A stretch of DNA of 64,000 nucleotides from Adiantum capillus-veneris (GCA_014529385.2 CM043953.1:64744372-64808371); one strand, 5' to 3'. Positions 30,314 to 42,918 are shown, counted from the stretch's first letter. The notes: a model not told the origin generated them from the letters alone. Numbers and translations are program-made.

Positions 30314-33300
30314 ATGAGTAGTGACGAGGATGTGGGACCGTCCAACCGAAACACCTATCTCTCAACGAGGGTCTTATGTCCTTGTAATCAATGCAAGCAT
30401 GCTGTGCGACGGACAAGACGTGTTTCTTTGCAGCACGTTCGCGAATTTGGCGAGTTCGATCCATCTATTATAGATCGAGTTGTTGCCAATTATAACTCGT
30501 CGGACTCTGACTCTGGCCAACAAGCAGCAATCTTGCAACCCAATAGACGTGTTCGCAGGAGCTTTGGTCAAGCAGCATATGTGAGGCCACAAGATGTAGC
30601 CTCTGATAGCTCGGGGGATGATCATGCAGAGCACATTCCCAACGAGGCAATGTTTGAGCCCGAGATTGATGAAATGATCGAGACGATCATGGATTCAGAA
30701 AAGCTTATCTATGATGATATGAAAAGTGAAGCCAATACGCCATTGTATAATGGAGCACGTATGTCTAGATTGAAAGCACTCCTGGTTCTTCTCAACATGC
30801 AGGCAAAGTTTGGATGGAGTGACACTAGCGTCACAGCGCTTTTCAGGTGATCTATTACAATTAGTTTACTTTAATAAAACTCTAAATGTATAATGATCTG
30901 ATAGATTTTTACACGATTGTATCGTATTTTTATGTTGTGTAGATTGCTTAAAGAGCACATACTACCATCTGACAATGTGATGTCAGATTCCCGAGATGAA
31001 GCAAGAAAGATTTTGCAAAACTTGGGGATGGATTACAATTCTATCCACGCTTGTCCTAATGACTGCATTCTTTTCAGAGGGGAATACATAGACATGGAGA
31101 AGTTTCCGAAATGTGATTCCGAAAGATATCGAGTAGATCTCCACGGGACAAAAATTCCACAAAAGGTTTTGCGACATTTTCCTCTGCTTCCTCGCATCAA
31201 GCATTTCTTCGAATGTAAGTCCATGGCCGCCCTAGCATCATGGCATGAGGAGAATAAATCTTCGGATGGTGTGCTACGAATTCCTGCAGATTGCGCAGCC
31301 TGGAAACATATAGATGGAACATGGTCGGATTTTGCCAGGGAAGCTTGAAATTTGCGCTTAGGCCTGGCTATGGATGGCGTAAATCCATTTGGTCAAAGAT
31401 CAACATCTTACAGTGTATGGCCCGTTGTCATCGTCAACTACAACATTCCCCCGTGGTTGACTACGAAGAAGGGGCACCTATGGCTAAGCTTGATTGTGCT
31501 AGGGCGATATAAAGTGGAGAATATGGATGTGTATCTTCGTCCACTATTGGAAGAGCTACAACAATTGTGGATTGGCATAGAGGTGGTGGATATGAGCCGA
31601 CACACAGGACGACGGAATGCTTTGATCAGAGGCATTCTAATGTGGACCATGCATGACTATCCCGGGCTAACAGAATGCTCAGGTGATCTATTGACACTCC
31701 TCACTCAGACACTGTAAATCTTGTTTTTTCCCATAGTTGATCTATTATCATGTGTATACATGCAGGGCTTCAAACAAGCGGATACAGAGCATGTGTCACA
31801 TGTGGACCTAGACTGAATGCACGTAGGGCGCCCTCACTGAAGAAGCAAATCTACGAAGGTCATCAAGCGTATCTTCCAGAGAATCATGTGTTACGCGACG
31901 GCTTTTTGGGAAGAGAGCCACCAAGGATGTCTGCACAAGCATGGTTAGAGCGGAAGGAGATGTGCGATGACGGATTGCCTCCAGGGATGAAGAGACTATC
32001 TCTATGGTACGAGTTACCATATTGGCCCCGACTCATGATCAATCACTTGCTCGATCCAATGCACATATTCAAGAATGTGGGTAATCTACTATGGGACCAT
32101 CTGACCGGCAAGAAAGATACTTTGGGATCCAGAGTTGACCTTAGAAATGTGGATCGTATGGAGCAATATTGGCAGCAAACAGCGTCTGATGGATCGATAA
32201 AACTCCCTAAAGCACCATGGATTTTCACAGGAGCCCAAGAACGCAAAGTAAAAGAGACCATTCGATCTTTGCGGACCCCCACTGGCGTAATGCACTCGCT
32301 CCAAACGTGTTTTACTAAAGAAAAAAAGCTTACCGGTTTGAAGTCACACGATTGGCATAAAATGTGTGAGGTACGTTCATAGTGGACTTTAATATCATTG
32401 CATAAAATGTGGACTTTAATATCATTGCTGCACATACTTTACAGTTTATTTTACCGGTTGCCATTGAGGGATGTTTGTCTCTCGACATCTGTAACACAAT
32501 CTACAAACTTGCAAAGCTGGTGCAATGGATCTCACAAAAGGAGATCAACGTAGACTCCATACCATTCACCAAACTAAATGCTACGGAGCTTGTGTGCATG
32601 TTTGAGAAACATTTTCCTACTACCATGCTAACCATTCAGGTGCATCTTCTTGTTCACATAGTTGATGAGGTGGAAATAGATGGCACAGTTCATTCCAGAT
32701 GGATGTTCTTCTTAGAACGTTTCATGAAAACGCTTAAGGGATATGTGCGTCAAAAGGCACGTCCGGAGGGTAGCATGGCAGAAGGTTGGTTGGTATTAGA
32801 GTCCCTAGTGTACATTGGAGAGTGGCTAGATGGATTTGATAAAGCCCGGGACACGCTATGGCGAACCATAGATGATGAGCGCATATCTGGGATTGTCATG
32901 TGCAATTTCGGTGTTGAGAAGAAGATGACGGAAGATCTAGAGGCTAAAATCAACCGATTTTGCATGCTTCACAATCCAGTGATGCAAAAGTGGATTTCAC
33001 AATATGAGGATGCAAAGCAAGAGCGACAAAGGGCACGAATCGAGTGGAGACGGGGAAGACGACCACCGATGCACTATCCGACAGTTCTGGAGAGCCTACC
33101 AACATTCATGAGCTTAAGATGGTTGCACAACCAATTGAAAAGCGCACAACAATGCGGTGACGAAGTGACTGAGGAAGAGTGGGAGTACTCTCGGGGTTGC
33201 GCGACCAAGGTAAGTTTGCAATGTACGACTAGCTAGTGACTTTATTTCTAAACGTTTGAACGGCCACTCATAATCTTTGTTCGTTGTAGTATAAGTCATA

Positions 33301-34042
33301 CACAGCAGCATGGTGTAAAGGTTGACATTTTAGGGTGGAACGGATCGACAAAAAGCGTTTTACTCAAGATTGTGGAATCATGGCAAAATTTGAACAGTCT
33401 AGTCGACGACGTTCCTCTGATGCAGATCTTGTGGTGGCGGAACTCACTTACTTCGGCACGCTACAAGACATTTTGAGGATCGCTTACAGAGGATTTTTTG
33501 TCGACTTGTTCGACGTGCAATGGTTCAAGATAATCATGGAGGGTCGCAACGCTACTGTGCGTAGAGGAGAGTCTGGTTTTCTTGAGGTGGATTCTACTAA
33601 GAAATGGACTGACCTAAGAGACACTTTCGTACTACCCGAGCATTGTGAACAAGTAAGTATGTAAATAGTTAACATCCCCCTTTTACAAGTTATGTGCTTG
33701 AAAGCTCTCATGTAAGTTATGTGGCTCTGGCAGGTAATATTTCATCCTACAAAGTCTACATCAAAATGGTGGTACGTCATAGAGGTAGCCCCTCGTAGTG
33801 CAAGGACGTATGAAGGCTGCCATGTGCCAATCACTACGGCATCAATGGAGGAGATCAGAGAAGATGCTCAATCAGAAGCCGTTGCGGTGGTGCCAGACGA
33901 GCATCAAGATGCTACTACTCTATATGGGGTGCATGCAGAGGATCTACAAAATGAAACAGAGGGTAAGTGTTTAAACGGAGAGCTCTATATAGATATTGGA
34001 AGTTATGCTGAGTTATGCGAGGATGAGAGAGAGATCTCTTAA
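30314..34042 (+). pseudogene. TNP2-like CACTA transposase, six-exon model with two in-frame TGA stops
   Basis: Start MSSDEDVGPSNRNTYL. Exons by splice signals and homology: 30,314-30,846; 30,943-31,682; 31,766-32,370; 32,445-33,209; 33,290-33,652; 33,734-34,042. Exon 1 has the transposase-associated C-P-C-x2-C segment and LLNMQAKFGWSDTS. Exon 2 has IHACPNDCILFRGEYIDMEK and then NPFGQRSTSYSVWPV, the TNP2 (Transposase_21) core. Exon 3 has LLDPMHIFKNVGNLLWDHL. Exon 4 is DUF4218-like (ILPVAIEG, RWMFFLERFMKTLKGYVRQK). Exons 5-6 are DUF4216-like (YFGTLQDILRI, then WWYVIEVAPR). TGA codons at 31,346-31,348 and in exon 5 (about 33,323-33,325) fall where relatives have a sense codon and suit CGA-to-TGA change. 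It would cut and rejoin the element ends in the nucleus. Confidence 0.9.
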
Positions 34043-34277
34043 AGCCACAAATATTGTATTTGAACAATTTTGCTCCGTGTTGTAAAAGCTCTGGCTCTCT
34101 AAGTACCTTCCATGTTGATTGAAAATTCTGAGTTTTCGACTTGCCTCTTCTATCACTCAATTCATTGCGTCATTGTATTTATATGCGTCATTACGTCATT
34201 GTATTTAATGGTCTTTGCGTCATTGTCTACTCTATTCATTCAATATTAAGTTTAAATATTCGTGTGTTTAATGCAGG

Positions 34278-35587
34278 TATGGATGATGAGGAGTTTATTC
34301 TTCTTTGTCACCGCAGCAGAGACAGTGGTATGTGGAGCGTCATCGCTCTGGCGCATCATTGCGCGTTCCTACTCCATCCGCATCTCCCTCTCTTTCGGAG
34401 CATTCGGCGCGCTCCGAAGCTTCGGCGTCGACGAGACGATCTTCACACTCGTCTAGACACTGGCGCTCTAGTGGTGGCGGTGGCGGTTGTTGTGGGGATT
34501 CCGCCGCCGATGCCTCCACACCGCCTCGTGTTCGACGAGGCTCTTTACCCTCCCCTTCTTTGCCCGCCCCCACACCAGCCACAGCATCGCCATCTACGCC
34601 AGGTTTTGTGCGGCTGACTGTTCCTAGCAGCTACACACCTCTACCTACTCCGCCAGGAGCCACCCCACTCGACACTCTTCGCTTCGGGGCCCAGACGCCG
34701 GTGGAGACACCTGACGTCCGTACCCCCATCGACACGCCGCTAGAGACCCCTTCCGGGACACCCAGGTTCACGCGTCACCGGCCAGAGGGCTTGCCTTACT
34801 CCGTCGACTTCAGCGGCGGCATCATCATGGATGATGACGGCAAGAAGGTGATCTCGCACATGTGTGGTCTTTGCTCTCAGCTGTTTAGACACTACATACT
34901 AAACAAATGGAGTGAAGTACCAAGTGATTTAAAAAACAGAGTCATCAGCATACTTCATGATGAGTTTCCCATTCCAACACGGGATTAGCGCTTCAATGAA
35001 GACCTGATGAAGATTCGAATGCGCGAATATTGCAAACACAAGCGTTCCGAAGTGCAAAAAGCAATCAAGCATGGGTGGAACAGGCCAGATTGGCTGGCCA
35101 AAGAAGATTAGAAGAATGCGAAGAACGCAGCGCGCGAGAATCCCGACAAGTGGAAGCAACAAAAGGATGCAGCCAGAGCGCGAGTAGAGGCAGGGAGCTC
35201 GCACCACTTGAGGAGCGGTGGATGGGCATCATTTGAGGCCGATTTTGTAAGTGTTTTTGCATTGCTCTTTATGTTCGATAGTTTAGGGTTTATGAGTTTT
35301 TTAATTCTAACATAATGAAATCTTTGTATGTTTTGACAGTGGTCGATGACAGGACGTGATCCCACACCGTACGAGCGCGAGTACACAGGCAGGAAGGGCT
35401 TAAACGCCCTGATGGACATTCTCAGTTCTCGCGGCGGCATGGTTAGTATTAGGGTTTACTCTTTTCTATTTTTTGTATTGTTTTATAAATGTCGTTATAT
35501 GTTTATACTTACTGAAAGCTGTCTTATTGTCTTTTTTTGCAGAATCCGACAGATACGCCGCTTGGACGCGATGAGACATCTGACTAG
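34278..35587 (+). pseudogene. Second CACTA gene, TnpA / Transposase_24-like
   Basis: The main frame 34,305-34,988 is Ser/Pro/Thr-rich (repeated TP-type motifs such as TPVETPDVRTPIDTPLETP) and then becomes globular (GKKVISHMCGLCSQLF, YILNKWSEVPSDLK). The same frame continues past TAG at 34,986-34,988 as MREYCKHKRSEVQKAIKHGW then KNAARENPDKWKQQKDAARA, with another TAG at about 35,109. Splice signals join 35,248 to 35,340 (WSMTGRDPTPYEREYTGRKG) and 35,441 to 35,543 (ending DETSD, TAG 35,585-35,587). The R-W-x-x-H-G...N-x-x-N/K-R pattern fits the accessory DNA-binding protein of CACTA elements; family assignment is moderate. Start uncertain: ATG at 34,278 is in another frame. Confidence 0.65.
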
Positions 35588-35959
35588 ACGACGTGAGTTT
35601 AGCCGTAGCTAGATAGCATTAGTTTAGGGTTTCTCATAGCTTATGTATCATGAGACAGATTTTATACGTCTTTTTGAACCATGTATATTATTACATTTGT
35701 CACCGCAGTTCATTTTGCCAATCAATTCTTTATGCCTATGATGTTGTACAATTGTCATTATTACATTTGCCAATCAATTCATTTTGCCTAGGATGTGTAC
35801 AATTGTCAATTTTACGCTTGTCAATTTTGCAAACAATGCGTCTTGTGGGTGACTATTTTGGGTCTATTATCTACCCTTGCACTTTTTTTAAAAAGTGAAT
35901 CAAGTACAATATGGTTGATGGGTGGCAGGGCATTCAATGCCCTGTCACCAAAAAAAATT
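35588..35959 (+). other. CACTA 3' untranslated region
   Basis: AT-rich with repeated segments of the type TTACATTTG...CAATTCATTTTGCC (35,690-35,830). No gene. Confidence 0.6.
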
Positions 35960-36175
35960 TCTCTCAGGCATCGCTATTTATGGCTCTGGATTGTCGCTAT
36001 AGACTTCTGTGTAAACGTCTCTATAACCATCGCTATGACCGTCGCTATGAGCGTCTCTATATAGCGACGCCTATAGCGATGCATCTAAGCGACGCTCTCG
36101 TAGCGATGCTATTAGCGACGGTTTTAGCGACGCCGGGGGTTATAAAAACCCAGTGCATTTCCGTCGCTAACAGCG
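35960..36175. repeat. 3' subterminal GCGACG repeats of the CACTA element
   Basis: At least ten GCGACG/CGTCGC or one-base variants (CATCGCTAT, AGCGACGCC, AGCGATGC), many in TCGCTAT/ATAGCGA pairs, just inside the right terminus. They mirror the left subterminal block. Confidence 0.82.
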
Positions 36176-36203
36176 TCACAAGAGCACACAACCTCTTGTA
36201 GTG

Positions 36204-36628
36204 GAAACAACGAGCTTAAGCTCAGGGGGATCAGTGCTAGTCGACAAAATACACGAACCATTGGACGCATTGATGAGAGCTTACGAAGCTAGGTTAAAGA
36301 ACAACCAAACACAAGAACAGAGGTGGATGACATACCCAAACGCGGAATTGGAAAAATAGAGACTTGAAATGTGCCAGAGAATGATCGAGACTGCACAAGC
36401 CTTATTAGAACCACCAAGAGAAACAATTGTGGAACGGAAAACCCAAATCAGTAAGAGACTATCATTTCACGGGTAGCTGAAAAGACTCACAGTGCACAAA
36501 AGTCTGAAGATACACACAAGGATGACCGCATAGTACTGAACACAACCGATCAGGAGATAGAGAAATTTCATCCAGTCATACAGAGGTCTTACAGAAGAGA
36601 TGAGGATTACAATGAATTTTGGAAACAA
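36204..36628 (+). pseudogene. Element B gag-protease linker, first part after the CACTA element
   Basis: It resumes the interrupted gag frame: TTSLSSGGSVLVDKIHEPLD, then ARLKNNQTQEQRWMTYPN and a TAG at about 36,357, then EMCQRMIETAQALLEPP. All match element A at 7,350-7,550. Further frame changes occur around 36,430-36,600, so this part is degraded. Confidence 0.82.
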
Positions 36629-37027
36629 GTGAGAGAGGCAAACTTTGCAAACGAGCTAAGTTGCCAAGCTAATCAGACAAATTGGGAAAAGGACATCAGG
36701 AATCCTCCCATAGTGGAATTTGAGGCAGGATCTCAAGTGGACTTGGATCTGCAATCTTACTGGGGAGATGGGGGATCTGTTAGAACAATGGAGAGAAAAC
36801 CTCATTCACTGAATACCTTACCTTCATACTTAGGAGAGTTTGAAGCAAAATCTGAGATTAGAGCACTTCCCTCACGAAGAATTTCATCAGAAAAAGTCAT
36901 GGACTCGCAAGGATTGATAGAGATCTTGTCAACACCAGTGACATGCACTATCACTCTAGCTGAGCTTTTGAGGCTAAGACCACATATGTGGACCACTGTA
37001 GGAAATGCTTGGAGAAATTTGGGATAA
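36629..37027 (+). pseudogene. Element B gag-protease linker, second part
   Basis: 132 codons including GSQVDLDLQSYWGDGGSV, PHSLNTLPSYLGEFEAKSE and LSTPVTCTITLAELLRLRP, matching A at 7,880-8,140. A one-base loss near 37,003-37,008 moves the reading to the next frame, where homology continues (CLEKFGIKDP). The ATG at 36,629 is internal. Confidence 0.85.
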
Positions 37028-39360
37028 AAGACCCAACATCGAGACTGCAAGAGGGTATACAAGAGCTGAGCAAACCACAAAAGAACGCTAAGCCTGTACC
37101 CTTAAACAAGGTCGGAGAGTATTGCGAAGGTGAAGAGGGGAATACAACCTTACCAGTTGAATTCCAAGGAGTGAACACGATGGCAATACTAGACAGTGGA
37201 GATGGGGTAGCCATTGCTACAAAAGAAATCTGGAAAAAATGGGGGAAACCAGCAATAAGGAAGACTAGGTTGAAACTCCAATTAGCAGATGGACACATGG
37301 AGAAACCTATGGGGTTATTAGAGAAAGTCGTAGTGACTTCTTGCGGCATTGAATACGAACATACTTTTGCTATTGTTGATTTTGGCAAGGAGAATAACTA
37401 TGATATCATACTGGGAAGACCATTCATGAGACAGTTGAAAATGGTCCAGGATTGGGGCTACGATCACATATACCTGAGAAATATGGAAACCACTACACGT
37501 GTGAACCTAAAAGACCATAGCTACAAAGATGTGAACCAAACATCGGTAGAGGAGTTTGATTCAGCTACTTTGGCGGGATCCGAATTTCCAGCTTGGTTAG
37601 GTAAGCCCAAGGAGTTATGGATGTGTGGGGCCTCGAAATGTGGAAGTTTGAGGCGAGAAGAATATGTTTCAGAAAGGGCTATCGAAGACAAAACTTATAT
37701 AGGAGAACCCTTTCCAGAGGACACACTTGAACCATTAGAATGGATACACATTCTAGCAACCCTAGATGTTTGTGCAATTCCGAATGGTCCCACAACAAAA
37801 TTTTGCGACAAGGACGGGTACGACGTGGTTCCGTACTTCATGTTGAGAACTGTACTCGAAAAAGAAACTGAAAAGAACGATACACTGGAAAAGGAAGATG
37901 AAGAAGAGGTGTTTCACGACATTCCCTATCATCCAGAGTGGGAAAATGAAGCAGACAACGAGTCAACGGACAATTCAAGCGGAAACGAAGAAACTATAAC
38001 GGATGTCAGATTTTATGATTTTTCGAACCAAACTAAACAACGCCAGAAACGCTATAGAGCAAAGAGAAAAACAAAGGGGGTTAGAACCAATCCGATGCCT
38101 AGAATAAGAGGAAAAAATCAATTCCTAATGCTAGTAAAGGCGGAAGATTGTGTTAGGGACAAGATTTCTGGAAGAATGAGAGGCAATGATCAAAAGAGCT
38201 TACGAAAAGACAAAAGAAGCTCAAGAAATCAAGTTCAAAGCAATGAAACGAAAACTGAAACAGAAAAATCAGAAAAGAACAAGCGCAACAGAGAACACAC
38301 GGAGTCCAAGTTAGAACGTAGAAACAAGTACAGAGAGCTCAAGAAAACTCTGAAAGAAGTTTGGACGACAGAAATTGAGAGTGGAGAGGAAGAAAATGCC
38401 AAAATCAAGGAAAACATGGATGTTCCCTCTCACTACAGGAAATTCACAATAGAGGATAGGAAGGTGGTATTAACCCAACCTATTCGAGAGAGAAAGGCGA
38501 AGGAATCTTATGACGGACCGGAGGATGCAAAAAAAGTTGATTTAGCAGCTCCAAGTGAGACACCTAGACCGGTGTACATAGCCACAGATTTGTCTCCAGG
38601 CGAGGAAGAGAGACTTTTGAGTCTTCTCAGAGAGCATAGGTATGTGTTTGCATGGTCTTATAAGGACTTAAAGGGAGTTGACCCATCGATATGCCAACAC
38701 ACAATCCCACTAAAACAAGATGCAAAGCCTAGCAGACAGAGACCATACACATATAATGATACGTTTGCTAAGCGAATCAAAGAAGAGATAGATAAGCTAA
38801 TGGAAGCTGAATTCATATACGAGATTGAACACACTGATTGGGTATCTTCGATTGTGGTGATACCCAAGAAGAACGGAAAACTCCGAGTGTGTGTCAACTT
38901 AAAGAAAGTGAATGCTGCAACAATCAGGGACAATTATCCCCTGCCGATAACTGATCATGTTCTAGAGCGTGTATCAGGGAAAACATCATACTCATTTCTT
39001 GATGGTTTTTCAGGATATAACCAGCTAGCCATAGCACCGGCAGATCAACATAAAACAGCTTTTGCAACGGAGTGGGGAATTTATGCTTATCGGGTTATGC
39101 CTTTTGGTCTAACCAATGCTCCCGCAACCTTCCAGAGGCTGATGACGCATGCTTTCAAAGAATACTTAAGGTTGTTTCTAGAAATATACATGGATGACTT
39201 ATGTGTACATTCTCTTATGAGAGATGAGCATCTAGAACACCTAAGAAAAGTATTTGAGAAATGTAGGACATATCGCATTTGTCTCAATCTTGAGAAATGT
39301 GTGTTTATGGTCCGACAGGGCAGAATTCTGGGACACAAAATGGAATATCCACGGATTTAG
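36988..39360 (+). pseudogene. Element B pol, part 1: protease and reverse transcriptase
   Basis: 790 codons. Protease: ILDSGDGVAIATKEIW with D69 of this frame, and IILGRPFMRQL about 75 residues on. The usual DSGA is DSGD here, while A keeps DSGA. A basic, charged spacer follows (residues about 330-480). The reverse transcriptase runs from about residue 525: RPYTYNDTFAKRIKEEIDKL, VIPKKNGKLRVCVNLKKVNA, TSYSFLDGFSGYNQLAIAP, YRVMPFGLTNAPATFQRLM and the catalytic YMDD at residues 734-737. It copies element RNA into DNA in particles. The frame ends at 39,360 within the thumb (GRILGHKM...), where a one-base loss around 39,340 breaks the polyprotein. The true start is upstream in gag. Confidence 0.95.
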
Positions 39361-42300
39361 AGAAGATAAAAGTTATAGTGGATATGCCTAGACCAACCAA
39401 TGTGAAACAAGTACAGAGATTTATGGGACATTGCGGATATTATAGACGATTCATTTACATGTACGCTATAATAGGCCAACCACTTTACAGGCTAATAGTG
39501 AACTTTGAATGGACAGAGGAGTGTGAGGAATCATTCAAGAAATTGAAAGAGGCACTCATTACTGCTCCAGTCTTGAAATCACCAGATTGGGAGAAGACAT
39601 TCCATGTGCATATAGATGCTTCGGCATATGCAATAGGATGCATTCTGGCTCAGCCAGAAGAAGGAAATATGGATTTTCCTATCTGTTACGCCAGTCGACA
39701 GCTCAACAATGCAGAGAAGAATTACACCACAACAGAGCGAGAGGGATTAGGAATGATATATGCTGTGAAGAAATTTCGGCATTATCTTCTAGCCAACAAG
39801 TTTGTGTTTTTTACGGATCACCAAGCCTTGCTCTACCTAGTGAATAAACCATGCAATACCGGGAGAATAGTGAGATGGTTCATTATCTTACTGGAATTTG
39901 ACTTCACGGTAGTAGTAAAGAAAGGAAAAGCACATCTTAGAGCTGATCATCTTTCACGATTGACGAATGGGGAAGACCCTATAGGAGTAGATGACTACAT
40001 AGAAATGATACCGAAGTGGTCTCAAAATGTCGTTAGCTTATTAACCTATGGAGGAGAGTTTGATAGAAGAGAATACAACCAGGAACATATTTCTATTCAG
40101 CAATCCAAGAATCTTCAATTGGTTGCAGGAAGGTTGTATCAATTGGGAAATGATCATGTTTTACGACTATGCATCAATCCTGAGGAATATAATATATATC
40201 TGCGCGAAGCACATGTTCAGGAATGTGCATTTCATTGTTCAAGAAGGAACACATATAGGAATTTGTTACAATTGGGAGTCTATTGGCCAGGAATGAAAGA
40301 AAGCGTACATGAATATGTCACTGTATGTATTGTATATTCATCAAAACCGCCAGTAGAGTATTCGACATTATATCAGATAATGATCGCTCCGGAATGGAGT
40401 CGGTATATTGTTGAATATCTCACAAATAGAACTTTCCTAGAAGGAACGTCAAAAGCTCGTCAGAAATCTGTAGAGACAGAAGCTAGAGATTACGCTTTAA
40501 TAGGAGATCAACTCTATAAGAGAGGTAAAGACAACCAGCTTAGGATTTGCGCATCAGAGTCTGAGTATGTGATAATCCTAGAGCAAGCTCATGGAGGAGT
40601 AGGTGGAGGCCATTTCTCAGGTGATAAGACAACAAAACTTGTCTTAGCCGCAGGAATATGGTGGCCAACATTACATATGGACGCTGAGGAATACGTTAAA
40701 CGGTGTGATGACTGTCAGCGGACCAAAGTACCACTTAAAAGAGATGATATGCCGCTTAGACCAATGATGGGGGCAAGAGATTTTGCAAAATGGGGGATTG
40801 ATTATGTCGGACCCATTTCACCTCCTGCATATAAGACTCATGCACAATACATCATTGTGGCTACAGACTATCTAACAAAGTGGGTCGAAGCAAAGGCAAC
40901 TCAAAAAGCAGATGCCAGGACCACGACACAATTTCTATATGAATACGTCTTTGTACGATATGGATTGCCAATAGAAATTGTGAGTGATCGAGGCACACAT
41001 TTTATAAATGAAGTGATAGAGATCCTTCTAGATGAATTCATGGTAATCCATAAGAAATCAGCCCCGTATCATCCACAAGCAAACGGACAAGCTGAAGCAA
41101 CAAACAAAACCGTATGCACGGTCCTTACGAAGATTGTATCTGAGTCGAGAATTGACTGGGACCAGAAGTTGCATTCAACATTATGGGCATATAGGGTAGC
41201 ATATAAAACATCAATAGGAACGACCCCATATAACATGGTTTTTGGGCTAAATGCTATCTTACCAATAGAATTCTTGATTTCAACCTTAAGGGTGGCTAAG
41301 GATCTAGAGTGGATAGGGCACGAGCTTTTTGATAGAATAGATGACCTGGAAAAGTTAGACGAGCTTCGCCTAAAAGCAGTAGCTTCTATCTACGCTCAAA
41401 AAAGGCGACAAAAGGAATTTTTTGATAAGCATGTACGGACTAAAGAGTTTAAGGTTGGGGACTATGTCCTAGTTTACACTCTGAAACAGCATGCTAAGAA
41501 GCTTAAAAAGCGAGGGATGGGACCTCTGGTGATTAAAGATCTATCACCAAGTGGAGCCGTCAAGCTTGCTACATTAGACGGAGAAGAAATGCCCAATTGG
41601 ATTAGTGGATGCAGAGTGAAAAAGTATCTTTTGCCGCTAACCCAAGACATGCTTCTCAAAATACATCAAGAAAAGCTGCGTGTCCAGAAAAAGAAAAAGA
41701 TTGTGGAGGAAGCGCAAGCCGAGGCGAAGGAAAGAATGGAGAAAAGAAGACTACTACGTCAGAAACAGCGCAATGAAGGAGCAATACGAATAAACACAGT
41801 CAGTATAACAGAAATGGATAATGACAAAGAAGAACCCATCATTGAATGCAAAGTAGGAACCAACCAAATCAAAGCGAGAGCACTATTGGATTCAGGAGCT
41901 CAAACTAACCTACTTTCACTCAGTTTGTATAGACAATTGACAAATGACACTAAATTACAAACTGCCAAGCAAGAGGTAAAGAGTTACTCTGAGAATTCAA
42001 TCAAAACTGTCGGATGCACAGTTTTACATATACAGATTAACCAGTATGTGTATCCTCATATGTTTTACGTGGTTGAAGACCAAGCTACACAACATCCATT
42101 ATTGCGAGGACAACCATGGCAGAAGCAATACAATGCAATGATTGACTGGAGTTCTAAATCAGTGCTTATCAAATACGAAGGTGAAAGTCAATCAGTTAAG
42201 TTCACCAAAGGAGCAGAGCCAACTCCAAAGGAAGAATCCAAGAACAAAGGTAAACAACAACCAGAGAAAAAAAAAGAAGCAATGGAAACCAAAAGTTTCT

Positions 42301-42362
42301 ATACAACTAGATTGCTCTTCGACGAGGAACTCTCAAAATTGGATAAGGAAGACAAGAAATAA
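39297..42362 (+). pseudogene. Element B pol, part 2: RNase H, two H2C2 fingers, integrase, second aspartic protease
   Basis: 1,021 codons. RNase H: D107 (HIDASAYAIG), E148 (TTTEREGLG), D174 (TDHQAL), D217 (RADHLSR). A degenerate H2C2 finger follows (H306, H313, C344, Tyr at 347 for the second Cys), then an intact one (H432, H439, C470, C473). Integrase core: D502 (GIDYVG), D564 (SDRGTHF), E600 (HPQANGQAEATNK), giving D,D-35-E. The integrase C-terminus has VGDYVLVYTL and GPLVIKDLSPSGAVKLATLD and no chromodomain seen. After a basic coiled stretch (residues about 785-835) comes a second retropepsin-like domain: ARALLDSGAQTNLLSLSLYR (D865) and QHPLLRGQPWQKQY. The frame closes at 42,362 and homology to the W-x-P-K tail continues in the next frame. 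Confidence 0.95.
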
Positions 42363-42918
42363 TATAACAGCTCAACCTTGGGAAAAAATGGAGTCAAAGT
42401 TGGTATGGAGACCAAAAAAGGTTGTGCCAGAGAACACAAAGGTGGAAAACAGAGTCTTCAATACCAGACAATAGAGTGATTCCAAACAATCAAGGACAGT
42501 GAAACAGATCTGGATTCCAAAGAAATTCATGACGGCACAAAGCTATAGCAAGCAAATTTGGATCCCAAGGATTTGTAAACAGGAACTCCCTTCAGTACAA
42601 TCCATGGAAACTCCTAGGTATTTCAAGGCGAGGAAATGAACACAAAGAACAAAGCAGGTTTGGGTTGCAAAGAGTTTATGGCAAGCACAAGCGAAGCGGA
42701 AGTAGATTTGGATTGTGAAAAAGAACAACAAGGTAAAGAAGAATCCATCTACTGATTCTACTACCGAAGTGCCAAAACCAACCCAAAACCCGACCACCAA
42801 TCCTTCAATCAAACAAAGAGCAGCTTTATTGGAAAGACTGTTGTATCATCGCTCTACAATTGCATTGGGAACTTATGACCAAAACAACTACAATGCTTTG
42901 CCCACAGACACTTCATAG
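42363..42918 (+). pseudogene. Element B W-x-P-K tail
   Basis: Read in the frame used from 42,142, with TAG stops at 42,472 and two more near 42,637 and 42,702. Repeated motifs are VWRPKK, IWIPKK, IWIPRI, VWVAKS and IWIVKK, then a Thr/Asn/Pro-rich end (TTEVPKPTQNPTTNPSIKQR) closing at 42,916-42,918. Element A has the same tail, better preserved (9,518-10,078). Role unknown. Confidence 0.68.

Larger units (their letters stand above)
28152..36203 (+). mobile_element. CACTA (En/Spm) DNA transposon, 8,052 bp, inside element B
   Basis: The ends are CACTACAAGAGG and CCTCTTGTAGTG with a 3-bp GAA duplication. Both subterminal regions contain many GCGACG units in both orientations (28,175-28,275 and 35,960-36,175), the usual transposase-binding zone of plant CACTA elements. 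Inside on the plus strand are a spliced TNP2-like transposase gene and a second TnpA-like gene, both with in-frame stops. The first 2 kb holds microsatellites and a captured HMA-CaaX gene fragment. Because it interrupts gag of B cleanly, it is younger than B. Confidence 0.96.

Noticed and set aside
34340-34582. Minus-strand gene opposite the CACTA second gene
   Set aside because: It is a shadow of the GC-rich Ser/Pro coding sequence on the plus strand.
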